Shown here: piece after piece, positions 1-13,500 of the stretch
How the letters are laid out: every line of letters begins with the position of its first letter
How positions within the stretch are numbered: position 1 is the first letter of the stretch
NCBI GenBank assembly: GCA_028023455.1
Contig: JAQFVV010006208.1
Span: 6,430,963-6,494,962, forward strand
DNA length: 64,000 nt
Source of the DNA: Epiperipatus broadwayi
Taxonomy: Eukaryota > Onychophora > Udeonychophora > Euonychophora > Peripatidae
Direction: 5' to 3'
The notes under the pieces: model-generated
Databases searched by the model: none
Told to the model about the DNA's origin: nothing
The model's input: only the letters and a program-made list of their open reading frames with translations
Position numbers and translations under genes: made by a program

Positions 1-345
1 TAAAATCCCTATCTAGTGCCTACTCATAGCTTTATAATGAAGTAAATAGGTAAGAGATAATTGCTAGAAGCTTGCATTAGATCCAAAAATCTGGATGGAA
101 TGCTTTCAGATACAAGTCTCCTCACTGATGAAAGCCGCAAGCTAGAAACTAGTCTGAGGATATTGGATGAGTAGGCACTAGATAAGGATTTTGCGCACAA
201 ATCTCTGCATCCATTGATTACTCTGGCTTGTACTGAGTGGCACTATTGTATGGAGTTTTGCCTCTGTGTTATCAGCTCGTGTTTGCATAAAGAATGGTGA
301 TCATGTGATGTTTAATGGTTTAACAATTGATGTATATAGTAAACT
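1..345 (+). repeat. Family A ribozyme repeat, cut by window start
   Basis: Begins inside the repeat (taaaatccctatctagtgcc) and runs through the ribozyme core at 110-168 to the outer arm (gcatccattgattactctgg, gtatggagttttgcc) and the end segment ggtgatcatgtgatg. The first 28 bases are the inverse of 170-200, so the unit is a fold-back with a shortened left arm. Confidence 0.85.
110..168 (+). ncRNA. Hammerhead-type ribozyme motif, family A, core intact
   Basis: Type I layout. Stem I inner helix TCCTCA/TGAGGA (6 perfect pairs), internal loop, outer helix ATACAA/TTGGAT (one mismatch). Core box CTGATGA, stem II AGC/GCT with loop CGCAA, then GAAA, stem III ACTAGT (self-complementary), cleavage-site C. 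Against other copies (GGC/GCC) the A-T pair in stem II is compensatory. An A-A mismatch sits where G10.1-C11.1 normally stacks, so single-molecule activity may be weak; palindromic stem III suggests it could work as a dimer. Confidence 0.72.
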
Positions 346-610
346 TGTTTCAGAAGATTATCCTGGCAGAAAACTATGTATAAAAAAGAAATAATGTTTT
401 TAAGTGATGTAAAATTTTATTATAAATTGTTTTTTTCTAATATTTTGCAGAGAAAAGGATCAAAAATTAGATAGATCAGTTTGTTTTTTCCTAATTTTAA
501 AATTAAGATTACTTTTATAATTTTTCAGCAATCGGCCATTTTGTTTTTTAGACTAGGAAATTATTCTTTCTAAAGAATTTTATAACCTGCTTTTCTGTAT
601 TAACTGTAAT

Positions 611-830
611 AATTAAGGAAATGTTGAAACATTTAACAGAACAGGTTTGATTTATAGTAAAGAAATTTATTTAAAACTAAGTCAATATTGAATAGTATCA
701 TAATTTTAGTATTAAATGACTAAGGCAGTTATGATACTATTGATTATTGAAAGCGCTTAGCTTTAAATAAAGTTCTGTATTACAAATCAAACCTGTTCTG
801 CTGTTAAATGTTTCAAAATATTTTCTTAAT
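611..830. repeat. Fold-back repeat
   Basis: Arms ~95 bases: aattaaggaaatgttgaaac pairs with gtttcaaaatattttcttaa; aacaggtttgattt pairs with aaatcaaacctgtt. Central spacer about 25 bases. No coding content. Confidence 0.8.
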
Positions 831-3800
831 TATTGAAATTATTCTTTATAATTATCACAAATAAAATTAGCTATTCCAGCTTCATATTTCTGTGAATCTA
901 TTAAGTGAACATTATTACTACATAATAAATGAATCTTGTCTTTTGGTTATTGGTTATTAAATAATGATGATGATATTAATGATAATGATAGTAACATTGA
1001 TAATGATAATACCAAAACTTTCTAAAAATGTCCTTAATTAGCAAAGTTTCAGGAAACAATTTCAATATGAATCAACTTCTCTATGATTTCCAATAGTGAA
1101 TTTGAACTATTTTTGCAACATTTACTAATGTGTTTCAATAAAGAGTCTATAAATTAAATCTATTTTTATTATTGTTATAGTTATTCTTTCCCTCAGAAGT
1201 GGACGTTTCCAGATTCTTTATCTGATTGGATTAAGCATTGTTTGCTGCTGGCCAATAGGCTGATGTACAGCTAAACACATACCCAATGATTAATACAGGC
1301 CAATAAGCAATGATAATCACTGAATCCAAATGCTCCAGTGAGATCAGGGATCTATCTGTAAATGGTCAGCCTTTTGGAGGAAAGAGCAGAGAACATCTGT
1401 CGAACCTACAAAGATGGTACATGTTCTCCAAGAGAAGCCCTGCTAACCTAAACAGCAGTAAGCATTCTTATGATAGCAATATGCTATTTGTCCATGCAGC
1501 TAGGCAAGTCCACATAAGGATCAGATGCTGCTAAGACTACTGCTGAGTTGAGGCATGCTGTTGGGCACAACCAGAAGAGTCATTCTACCTACCCATGAGG
1601 CAAGCTATCAGGTATAGCTGGAAGCAGTAAATTGTTAAGACTCGGATCCAAGAGTCCACAGTAGAACTCTATTATTCTTATTAGGTATATAATAAATATT
1701 ATATTAATTATACTGGTGCTAGTATTGTTTCTGTAGGTTGGGTCTTCGACATGATTTTAATGAGCGGAATTAGTACTGCAGGTTAAAAAGATCTAAGACA
1801 ATTAAAATGAAAACTATCTGCACTTGTTTTTGATTTTTATGACAGTGGCTGTTGAAACTGTTTATGGGCAATTTTATGCACGAAGAACCAAAATGTGATA
1901 TAAGTTTGATGGTGAAATTTTTAATTTCAATCAAAAGCATTTTTTTTTGAGATTTTAGATTTACAATCTGTTGGTGATGTTTTATCTTTGCTATGTCGAA
2001 AGAAGATCTGTGGAACATACTTAATGGTTGAACAAAATACATTAAAGCTTTTGATTTACTAATCAAGGTTCAAAAGGCTCAAATTCTTTATCAGTTAATG
2101 ATGGTGAAATCATTCAGTAACTTTTAGCTCGGGTATTATCACTTTCAGAATATGAGATAATTTAAAAATCTTGGTAACGCTTTAAGTAGGAATGCAGACT
2201 TAGATATCGAAGGGTGACATAGAATTAACTACTGCTACTGAAATAGTTGTGTATAGAAATGTTATTTTATTTAGTTTATTGTATGAAAAATATTCTTTAA
2301 TCCCCTACCAATGTAACATAAAGACATTATAAAAATTTCATTTAAGAGCATTCCATAAAATTCTAAAAAATATGATGTCGAACTCACAAGGCTAATCAAT
2401 GTTTTTCAGTTTTCTTTGTAAAATTTATATATTTTTTAGTTGAACTTGTAAAGAATGAACATTATGAGATTTTAAAAAAGTATTCTGTAACAAACTCGAA
2501 CATTTTCATCTACAACAGGCGGTTTTTGATTATTAAATTAATTAGTGCTATCAAATTATAGGGTGGCATTTTGGTACTTATTTGACATAGTTTGATAAAT
2601 ATAACAGATATTTTTTTCTTATTTTTACATGAAAAACAACAGTAAACACAGTCTAATAATCTTCAGAGATCTACTTATGTCGTGTATTCAAAAAACAAAA
2701 TTGAATGCCAACACCCAAACAAATACTATACTATGAGTTCAACAAAAATTGTCAATAGCAAAGATAACTATATTATTTACAATTGCATACATAATACATT
2801 ATACACATATGGTGAACCACATCCACTCTGGTCACTAATCAAGGTTTGCAGACACACTTGTCAATCTGTTTCAGATTATCCTTTTTTTTCAACTTGGTTG
2901 CATCTCCATTAAGTAATACAAATACTGACAAATGCTGACAAACAATTATATACAGTTACATCCCTTCCTAACTTTCAGCATCTACTACGTGATCAATTAA
3001 GTCTTTGATTTTCATTCTATTTCAGTAAAAGCTAATATCCCCTCATATCCTCCACTTACCTCTGTTTCCACTATTCCTAGGCCTGAATAAATAATTAAAA
3101 ACATTTGTACTGACAATCCTACTCTAAGCAATCCTCATGAAGCCTTATCAGGTGCACTCCAAAAAAATAAGACCATGCGTGGTCTGTTAAGTTCCCTATC
3201 TGTCTATTTGCACCTACAGAGGCCCAGCCACTGGGATGATGTCTCTCATGGTAGAAAGTCACTACAGCTTTGTCCAACAGATTTTTCTCTGGGTCCTTCT
3301 AACATCCCCACAATGCAACAGCAGGCAGCACCATTCACGAAAGGTAAAAAAAAACTCTTGCTCTTTTTAGCACACACTACTTATATATTTCATGGCTTAA
3401 TATCCAGTCGTAGCTATTTTTTTTCAGGATACTCCTCCAGCAATACATCTTTTACTAAATTATCATTAAGCTTTTAATTGCATACACACACATTCCTTTC
3501 ATCCACCATTAGTCTTTCGGATATTGATTATACTAACCCTTCCTCTTTATTCTTTTGTTTAATTAGTTTTAAAATAGCTATTTGCTCTAATTAAAGAATA
3601 CTATCTATCTTTTAAACTTATATGAAAATATAGTTTATTCAAGCCACGTTTTTACCAAAATATAACAACTTAATTGAAAAATACCAGTCATATAGACATT
3701 AAAAAATGTCAGTGAACATGAAATATGGTTGGAAAGTCCAAGAATATATATTACGTAAACGTTGTAGGTTTTTTATTTGGAAATGAACCCAACATATTTG

Positions 3801-4162
3801 GCTTAGTGATCCATTATGCAACAAGACGCCAGTAACGTAGGCTTCATTAATGGTATTAGAATGCAGTGAAGATTGAAAACATCACATATTATGTAGAAAA
3901 AATATGTACTTATAACAATGAGGATAAAGAATTAATATCAGTTGGGTGAAAGTGAATATATTTAAGCCCACGCTAAAATTTCTAATAGTAATATAGTATC
4001 TTAATTAAAAATGCTGCTAATTTATACACAAAAGACAAAAAATAAAACACATTTTAACTGATTATGCAAACAAAATAAATCTTTTAAATTGAAATAGGAC
4101 ACTTAGTATGTTGAAAAATAAAAATAAATTATGTACACATTTGTGAAAGCCATTGCTTTTAA
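831..4162. other. No gene; AT-rich, one GC-richer block
   Basis: Short ORFs only. 1190-1680 is clearly more GC-rich (ctggccaataggctgatgta, gaaagagcagagaacatctg) and may be an old repeat; no protein or RNA family recognised. Confidence 0.5.
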
Positions 4163-4870
4163 GTTGTCATCATCATCAACCATTATCAATCCACTGCAGG
4201 ATGAAGGTCTCTCTATGTTCAATCCATCTTCTCCAGTCTTTAGCTTCTCTTCTCCACATCACCCCTGCACACTTTCTTATTTCATCCATCCATCTCACAT
4301 GTGGTTCTTTCTGGGTCTTTTACAATCTGTTGGAATCCAGTTTAAGATTTCAATTGTCCATCTATTATCATCTCTTCAAGCAATATGTCCAACCCAACTC
4401 CACTTCAGTCTTTTAATTTTTTCAATGAGGTCAGTACTTGTTTATTCTCTTACCCATATATTGCATTTTCAATCTTTTCTTGTTACTCCCAACATGCATC
4501 TCTACCTACTTCTTTGAGTGGTCTGAAGTTTCTGTATTGCTCTTCTATTAAGTGTCCAAGCCTCAGCTCCATAGGTAAGAACTGGTAAAACACATTTATT
4601 AAAAACCTTCCTTTTCAAACACATAGGCATATTTCCTTTTAGTATCAAGTTATTTCTACCAAAAGCACTCCAACCAAGTTTAATTCTATGATTAATTTCA
4701 TCCATTATGTTTCCATTTGTATTAATAATCCAATCAAGGTATTTGTAACTATTAACTTCTTCTAACATCATAATCAATCTTTATTTTCACATTTTGAGAA
4801 AATCCATTAAACATTACTTTAGTCTTTTTAACATTAATCTTTAGTCCTAAGTGCTCATATAGAAATAATC
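4163..4870 (-). mobile_element. RTE-type LINE, 3' end fragment
   Basis: The minus strand encodes the post-RT region of RTE-like LINEs: LGLKINVKKTKVMFNG, a frameshift, then YLDWIINTNGNIMDEI, GWSAFGR, LKRKVFNKCVLPVLTYGAEAW and QTTQR (ORF 4777-4502), then in shifted frames RMLGV..., KWSWVGHIARDDNRW and RPRK. The 3' end runs to (TGATGATGATGA), the short tandem tail usual for RTE elements. Stops and frameshifts make it a dead 5'-truncated copy. Antisense ORFs at 4131-4588 are shadows. Confidence 0.85.
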
Positions 4871-7004
4871 AAAAGTACCACAAAATGAAAAATAAATAAT
4901 AAATAAACGGAGAAAGCTTATATTCCAGCTAATGAGTTCAGAATACTCAGGTAAAAGAAAGTAATCAGAATCATAAAGATATATTAGATTGTCGTAGAAT
5001 AGCTGCTAAATCCCACTCGATGGTGCAGTTATCACGCTAAAATTATAAAATATGATCATTCACGGGCCGTTAATTATAATCATTTTGATGTGTTTTTTGT
5101 AATGCGAAAATAAAAACAAAAAAAAACAAAACATCTTTTTTAAATATTACTTAATTTTAAATATTATTCTTTTATTAACGTATACAAATTAAATGATAAT
5201 AATAAATGTAAAATAAAATAAACAAATTACAATTTGATTCATCTTTTTTAGTTTTCTTTTTATTAGAAAAAAATCAATTTTCTATCGGAGATTTTTTTTT
5301 TTGTTATTTACCGCTAGTTTTTATTTCAAATAGAATGATAACTAAAAGTAAAACTTGTTACGTTTACATTTAGGGTTAGGATTAGGGTTAGTTTTAGGGT
5401 TAGGTTTACGGTTAAAATAAAAAATATCAAAATCGTATTTTTGTAAATATTTTTTTTTTACTAACATCTATAAAATAAATGATAACAATAAACGTAAACT
5501 ATATTCAACAAAGAATAACAGTAGTCGGAGAAAAAGAAAGAAACTAAAACTTTTTTAAACAACGACAAATATATATAAAATGTTTATAATATATGCTTTT
5601 TATGACATTTAAAAAAACAGTGTACAATTGTACTTTTCTTACTGGATATTTTTGTGTTAACGCTTTTTTTTTTATTTCAAAAATATACACACGGGTACAA
5701 TCTTAAAATGTCTCGTGGAATGTTACGAACAGTACGTTACTTGACTAGTTACCTAATTCCAAATAACTTTATACATATATCTCGTCAACATTTACTACTT
5801 AAAACTTCAATACACTACGGTGTAAAAAGTCTGTTAATTATTACTTTACAAAATCTGAACATTTCAATACTTTAAAATAGAAAAAAATCCAATGAAAACA
5901 ACATTTCCATCCAGTTCAAAAAAACACACCCTCTCCCCAAGCTGTAATCATTTTATAAACTGTGCGAATTCGGAAAATGTATTTGCTGCATAAAACACAC
6001 ATGCTGTACTGTGATGTGACATAGCGGCCTGCAATCTGTAGCACAAGAAAAAAGTTGTATTATAGAAAATGCAGGTTCGAAGGTGTCGGCCGCTGTAAAC
6101 GGCATTTTTATGTGTTTTAGCACGAAAACAGCGCCATCCAGTGGGATATATCTGCTCATCGACGACAACCATATATTATTAAGAATTAAAATGTTTACTT
6201 GAGATTAAAAGAACTGGGGGAGAAAAACTGGAATAGGTTTTTAAAATGATTTTCTTTGTGACAAACTATAGAAAGTAATCATCCTTTCCTCACAAGTGCA
6301 ATTAAACAGTAGTGTTCAATCTGCAAGGACACTCTCACCCCAACCACAAGATAAAGATTTGAAGGAAATAGGAGCGGCTATCTTATTTCCGAACTCAAAT
6401 ATAATTACATGAGCCAATCTTAGAAGTGAGAGTGTAAATTTATAAATCATTCACTTTAAATCTATTTCTTATTTTTAATATTCTTATTAGCACTTCTGAA
6501 ATTTTAAATTTACTTTGTGCCAATATTAAATAATGTTAAATTATGTAATATTTGTTCAATTTACAAGTGCCATGTTTTAGATTGTAACAAATTATACATT
6601 TTTTAAAACTTAATTACAAAAAAAAAAATCAAATCGGATGTCACATGACCTAATTTAATAAGCTTGTATTTTGCAAGCTCTATATATAAAACTTTTAATT
6701 GTACTAAAAGCATGTTCAATATGAATAAAGCTAATTTTTAAAATAAAACGTCTACCATTTCTTTATAAATGTCTGAACATTTATGTGTTTAAGATTTTAA
6801 ATTACGGATACATGTATTTATTTTTTAATTCTTAGCTAGATTTTAAAATATATTTTTGTTAATATGGATATATAAACAAATGCATATAAATGAATATATT
6901 ATTATTTGTGCTACTGTTGGCTTTATATATTGTTTTAAAATTTTTAAAAAATATTTTCTGCCATTTTTTTAAATAGGTATTTTTATAATATAGCTATTAC
7001 TTTT
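4871..7004. other. No gene recognised
   Basis: AT-rich. Contains the telomere-like tract, an ORF pair at 5948-6172 without known motif, a diverged piece of the 311 bp repeat family (6290-6440) and a segment (6640-6690, tcacatgacctaatttaa) repeated at 9655. Confidence 0.5.
5368..5413. repeat. Telomere-like (TTAGGG) interstitial tract
   Basis: Imperfect run of TTAGGG-type units: tttagggttagg, attagggttag, ttttagggttagg, tttacgg. Five or so units. TTAGGG is the ancestral animal telomere repeat. Confidence 0.7.
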
Positions 7005-7560
7005 TACAGAAGGTTTGTGATGATGATGTTTCAATTGTATTTCTGTATTGGACTATTTCCACCATCTAATATGAGTATTGAATGTCTTTAGAAAAATTTA
7101 ACTTTATTTAAATATTCCAAATATATTTAACTGTTACTAATATCACACAGATTAGTATATGACCAATGTTTTGAGAGATATTATTCTCCCCTCATCTTCA
7201 GGTGTTGCTAGCCTGATCAGTGACAGTACTAGCATGGGATTTGAACCTGGACCCTTAGATTCTTGAGTATTGAATTTTAAGGTAAAGCTTTTGGCAAGAT
7301 GGCTCAGTTGATTAGAGCATTACCTTAAAATTCAATACTCAAGAATCTAAGGATCCAGGTTCAATTCCCATGCTAATACTGTCACTGGTCAGGCCAGCAA
7401 CACCTGAAGAAAAGAGAATAATACTTCTCAAAACATTGTGCATATACTAACAGTTGAATGTATTTGCAATATTTAAATAAAAGTTAAATTTTTCTAAAGA
7501 CATTCACTACTCATATTAGATGATGGAAATAGTCCAATATAGAAATACAATTATTTTTTA
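7005..7560. repeat. tRNA-promoter fold-back repeat (SINE-like), copy 1
   Basis: ~270 bp arms (aattgtatttctgtattgg... and ...ccaatatagaaatacaatt) meet around 7290. The plus-strand half has a tRNA-like head: A box TGGCTCAGTTG at 7302 and B box GGTTCAATTCC at 7358, both perfect Pol III consensus. The body carries CTGAAGA...stem...AAAAC. Looks like two head-to-head copies of a tRNA-derived SINE, or a SINE in a terminal-inverted-repeat element. Confidence 0.85.
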
Positions 7561-7869
7561 CAGTTTGTACTTTCATTTTTTTGTCTGTGAATAGTTAAGT
7601 TATTTTTCTTATTCTTAAATGAATGCAATTATTATTAGAAAATAAATGTAAATAATAGTATAATTAGTCAGTCAAGAGGTTAATCCTTTTGGTGAACTGG
7701 TATTTTCTATCTGGGTTTAAAGGCAAAATTGTGAATTATTAACTGATAATGGCTTTATATATAGTACGTATATAAATAAATGGATAGTGATATATATATT
7801 TTTAATAACAAATAATTAAAATTTATCCACTGTACTTTAAATACTTTTAAGCAAAAACCTTTTACAGTA

Positions 7870-8042
7870 CATGTACGCATACACAATCTTATGTTTTGAC
7901 TGTCCTGCAGACTTCTTCAGAACCACTTTTACTTTAATTTTTTAAAAATAATAAAACATTTTTTACTTTTAAAAAATTTAAGTGAAAGTGGCTCTGAAGA
8001 AGACTGCAGGACAGTCGAAATGTAAGATTGTATATGCATATA
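7870..8042. repeat. Short fold-back with hammerhead-like right arm
   Basis: Arms of ~70 bases (atacacaatctta.../...taagattgtat). The right arm reads CTGAAGA, one A, stem GACTG/CAGTC with loop CAGGA, then GAAA (7994-8020). Ends where the possible solo LTR starts. Confidence 0.75.
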
Positions 8043-8047
8043 TATAT

Positions 8048-9619
8048 TGTAACAAAACCCATACCTCTCACTAGATAGAGTACACTACCGAATATATATC
8101 TACGATATAGCAAACATACGTGCCTACGTATTTATATTTAATTAAAAATGGTTTTGACTTAAATATTGTTATTCAAAACTTCTGGATTCATTCTCATAAC
8201 TGTAATATATTCCCAACACGTATTTATGGTCATCCGAAGGACTCCAAGTGCCAATCTTATACAAATATAAGAATTACGCGAAGTGAATATATTACCAACA
8301 AGAACACTATCTTACATAACGTGAGAGGGGTTTTGACCATCGGCTAGCTCAGTCTCATGGTCGGGTGGCATCACAGCCAGGAGTAGTTACGAATGGGGTT
8401 AAGAGGTTTTTTTTTTAAACACACATAAAATAAATAAATAAATATGCAAATAAATATCACAATAAGATTTGTTTTGAGTTTCATTATCAAATCAGTTTTT
8501 ATTAAAGACTCATAAAGATCAATATTATTCTTTGATCTTTAAGATACATAAATAATTCAACACTCTACTTTTCTTTCGATATTTTAATATTATAAAAAAA
8601 ATGCAATTACTACTCTGTCATTTCGATACGCACACATACGCCATTCTTTCCAATAGATTTATCACACATAAATCAAGTAGTGAAGGTCGATACTAAGAAA
8701 AGTTTATCTCACACGACCTCCGACAATAATTACGTTATTTATGTCCGCAATTAAATAGGACTTTAAGAAAATTTCATTAAATTAACTTAGATTGTCACCT
8801 TCACTTATTATAAACGGTAAAAATTTCTTCCTCATAAAGGAAAAGAAAAAAATCAGTACTTAAAGTTCTTTACCTGAATTTTCCCCGGGGAATTAGTGGA
8901 AGCAGATTTATTTATTTTAAAGAGTTCCGTTCATTACAGGTAATTCAGTGCGAAGGTTCCCGATCTTCATGTCCATTGGTTGACGAGGTTCAGCTTGGTT
9001 TCACGTTGGGAATTATATTTTATTCCAAGGCTTCTTGATATTATTGGGCAAGGCAGTTACAGTTGGTTGGAATTAGGGGTTTGAATCCGACACGGTATGT
9101 TCTTACCCCAACATTTCTTTTGGATTCGCCATTACATAAGAAAAATATTAAAACTTTTAATATTCTGGATTTACGATTTACTGTTCATGGCTGTAACTCT
9201 GCAGGGTCAAAACAAAATGCATTATGGGTGACTGACTTTTATAGCCCCCTCCATTTTTTCTAAAAGTTTCTTTTGATTTCACTTCCTGTTTCAAATGCTG
9301 ATCAACCACATCTGGTTGACGTGTGAAAACTTTTATCATAGCTTTATTGTACATAAAAGAAAGTGAAATCTCATTTCTGCGGGAAACTTCTAGTTTTTTT
9401 AAACATGAAACAAAAATCTCGTTTCTCTCCATTCATACACACATTTGTCACATGCACATATATATCATTTCAAAATGACAGAGTCCCTCACCCGCGTTTG
9501 TGTATTTGTAACCACCACCACGTAATAAAAATTAAATATTATATATCTACATCTACATATATGTTTAAATACTGATTAATAATATTATTTGTGACTGGGT
9601 TCGAACCCATTCTGTCACA
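8048..9619. mobile_element. Possible solo LTR
   Basis: A 1572 bp block begins TGTAACAAAACCCAT and ends GAACCCATTCTGTCACA, giving TG...CA termini, and sits in a TA-rich run with atat on both sides (8044-8047 and 9620-9623). Its start resembles the TGTAACAG start of the LTR at 39464. Composition is more GC-rich than its flanks, and no coding domain is present, as expected for an LTR left by recombination. The duplication lies in a TA microsatellite, so it is weak evidence. Confidence 0.45.
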
Positions 9620-9699
9620 ATATATATATATATACAAAGAAGTCAAGTCATATGTCACATGACCTAATTTAACAAGCTTGTATTACAAATGCTATATAT

Positions 9700-9765
9700 A
9701 TAGAGAGAGCTTTCAAATAAGCTCTGCAAAGCTTGTTAAGAGCTTATTTGCAAGCTCCGTATATA
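9700..9765. repeat. Small palindrome
   Basis: gcaaataagctcttaacaag and its complement pair around gcaaagcttg; the same words occur at 35085-35115 and 6655-6690. Confidence 0.7.
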
Positions 9766-9984
9766 TATATATACAATGAAAGGTTTTTGTTAAAAAGTGT
9801 TTAAAGTACAGTGGATAAATTACATTTATATAAGATATTACAGCAAAATAAAGGAAGTGGTAAATTTGGTAATATTTCTAAACAAGTAACTAACTAAATA
9901 AATTTATTAACAATAAATGACAAGATTAAATTATAAAGTAATACTTCCAATATGACTATCTATTTCACACCATATATTTTAATC

Positions 9985-10575
9985 AATTGAAAGTTGTAAT
10001 TAATAATTTGTAAAGTGCATACTCATTACATAAGTAATATATATTAAGGCTATAACCTTAGACTATGCACCTAAAATGTGACAATAGGGACCTCTACAAA
10101 TCTAAACACAAGAGGCCACTCTTATCTTCAACCTAATTTCTAAATATATAGGTGAATCTAAAGCATTTTCATTTGAGAGTGTGAAGCTATTAACTACTTC
10201 ACTGATTAAGTCCACAATTTCTATACAAACTAACATATACAAATCTTTTAATTTACAAGTTAATATGAAGTTCTTATAATTAGAAATCTTTTAAAACAAT
10301 TTCATGTTGTAATCAATAATTTGTAAAGCACATACTCATTACATAAGTAATATATATTAAGGCTATAACCTTAAGACTATGCATCTAAAATGTGACCGTA
10401 GGGACTTCTACAAATCTAAACACAAGATTAATGACTTTAAAAGACAAGAGCGGCCACTCTTATCTTCGACCTAATTTCTAAATATATAGGTGAATCTAAA
10501 GCATTTTCATTTGAGAGCGTGTAGCTATTAACTACTTCACTGATTAAGTCCACAATTTCTATACCAACTAACATT
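9985..10575. repeat. ~311 bp tandem repeat, two units
   Basis: catactcattacataagtaa at 10018 and 10329; ctattaactacttcactgat at 10188 and 10524. Same wider family as 25264, 29540, 29795, 57790 and 59510 by shared cacaaga, cttatctt, and gagagtgtgaag elements. Non-coding. Confidence 0.82.
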
Positions 10576-13500
10576 ATTTAATCAATTGAATAAAGACATT
10601 TGAAAAAGTTAAATGATAAGCAAGATCCATTTCATATCAGCCCAATATCTTTGTGTTTAGTAATAATAAATACATTAATATGTAGTTAATGTTTAAAGTC
10701 TATATCTAGGATAAAAATGATATAATAATTTCTGATCTAAAAGTGATTAATATAATTATTAATGTCTGGTAAAACCAATATCAGTTACGAATGCAAGAAA
10801 TTTGCATCTTCGCGTTAAATTGTGTTGTTTTAATATTTCCAGTATATCATTATTTAGAAAATTTAATAAACTGCAATAATAAATATTCATGTTAGTATTA
10901 CTTTATAGACTACCATAAGCTTGCTCTAATTATCAATGATAATGTTTTGGGCAAGGATTAACTCCACTAATTGATATTTAATGAAATATAAAGGTATAAT
11001 TTGTAGCTGGAAGTTATGCTAAACTAATTTTAGTTCTTTCTTAAAATGTACTCTATTGGTAAGATAGATCAATTATTTAAGATATCATTGAAATTACTAT
11101 ACTATTTGCAGTAGGACATAAAATAAATTCCATTGATAATATAAGTGTTCTAGATTATATTTAAGATGTTAATAGATGTAAAATATATGAAACAAACTAT
11201 ATCATGTATAATAAAAACAACTGTATGAATATATACAAAACATCCATTAAGTTGAATAATAAGTGGTTAATGGATAAAAAATGGATAGTTAATTAATATA
11301 TATGGTATATATCCATTCAATATATATATCAGGGTAATTTTGTAGTATGATTGAATAAATATCACGTAATAGATCGTGTCGGTATCCATTTGTTTATCTG
11401 TCTTCTTTCATGTATTGATATAGATGTCACTGTATCTACTTTAAATCATGGTATTCTGGAAACATATTGAAAAGGGCAAAAAATGTAATTTGCCAAAAAA
11501 GGCTTTTTTATGATAATTATATAATTTGTATAATCTTTGTTGCTTGTAGATATGTATTTTTTAACATAATATTGACTATTGTATCATTGAAATTATATAT
11601 ATATATATTGTGCCGAGTGTGTTCGTATGATAAACCCACGTACTTTACTTGCTAGGTTTAACTGGGTTTAAACCCTATTTATCATAATTTTATATTATAA
11701 ATATTACGTGAATGAACCGGCTCTTTGAGCAGAGGGGAGAATACCATCGATGTCAAAGCCTTCAACAATACTCACAGTCAGACCAAGCTATGCACACATA
11801 ACACGATCACATTTCCAGACTGTGGCCCACCTCGACTGCTAGATTTAAACCCCTACTATCCAAACACTTTATTTGTTTTAGAGTAAACTCCGGGCACCAG
11901 CTAGTTACTAGAACTAACATGTTTGGACAGTAGGCCCATAATCTAGTGCTTGAAATAACCCATGACTAGCTCAGCCAATTGTAATTAAAATAACAAATTA
12001 TTGCTTTGATTAGTGGTAAAAAGAATTGACCGACAAGCTCTAAGTTTAACGATAATTTATTTAACTAACATTATTATTCTGATTTTTAAATACTTTATAA
12101 GAACTTAATTAATTAAACAATGGTAATTACCTATATTGACCACACACATTCTCAAGGCATTTAAATAAACACATGAATCAATGTAAAATATCATAAAGCA
12201 TTGACATATACTTTTCACAAACATGTACATCAATAGTTCATTTATGCATGCTATAGAGTTCATTATTATTTGACTCTGGGAGGCTTCAAACTATTGCAAT
12301 GGCTACTTTAAATAGAAATAAGAAAATGTTATTTATTACCTAGGTTTTGAACTTGGATTCTTCTTGCTGTTTGCTGCTTCTAATGAAAATATTTCTAACC
12401 GGTTAAATTTGAGATTTTTCTTGTGGAGATTTGATGCTTATTATTCTGAGGCATTTTCTTTAAGACAATTAGATATTGACAGTGGATTTTCAAGTTGTTA
12501 GGCAGGCAATATTTTCATGGGCAGGTTAGCTGTTTCATCAGATTCAGACTAGAGCAAAGTCGTGCGTTTCTGACGATGATTAACAATGCATGATGGATTC
12601 TGGATACATACTAGGTTGATCTGATTAATTGACTGAACTGACTGCAATCTGAACTCTTTAATTAACTGTGCTGAACTGATTGTCCAACGAAAAAACTGGA
12701 CTATTTATTAGGATGACCTGTCATTTTGGTATCCTCCAGCTATAGTTGTTGTTGAAACTCCTTAGATAAGCTTTTGATTATTTGTTTTAATCCTGTTGTC
12801 AGTAGCCATCGCAAACTTGTTGTTTGTGGATTTTCAATTAGTAGCCATCGCAAATTCTATGTTTTACATTTTAATTTTATATATCATTTTTAATATTTAA
12901 CATGCACATATTTATTTTGTCAACCTTATATTTACAATCATTCATGATTAACACACATATATATTTCTAAAATCAAGTTTTAGTTTTTAAGATTCATTTT
13001 TTCTTTAACTTAAATGAAAAGAAATATTTTTAACTATTTGAAAATCAACTACCTTTAGTTTTCCCTGGGCTAACAGTATTTTTTCTTTCTTTATTTTTAA
13101 AAACTCTAAACTTTTATATTAAACTTTTTAACGAACTGGTTTTTGTTTTAAACTAATCATATGAAAAACTCTGTAGACTTTTATTCTGACTTACATATTA
13201 TTTATTTATTTATTAAAACTTTCACGTTGTTTATGAGAAAATTATCTTTAATAATTTTTAGACAACAATTATATATATGTACCGATACAATATTAGTACA
13301 TTATATATTGTAACGATATATAAATATGTCGTTACATTAATTTAAAATAAAAACTTAAAAGTTCGCAAATAAAAGTAAAAAACTAAATACTAAAATTAAA
13401 ATGTTTATTAAACGTATATACATTCGCACAAATGCCAAACTTTAAAAATATATTTTTTTAAAAAAACAAATAAATAAGTATTTGAACGTACTTTTATAAA

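Noticed and set aside
7296-7369. tRNA gene in the fold-back repeat
   Set aside because: A and B boxes are good but anticodon and acceptor stems do not form; it is a SINE-type promoter head.
10203-10560. CTGATTAAGTCC words resembling a hammerhead box with GTCC stem
   Set aside because: Box is imperfect and no matching GGAC plus GAAA follows in any of the three copies checked.
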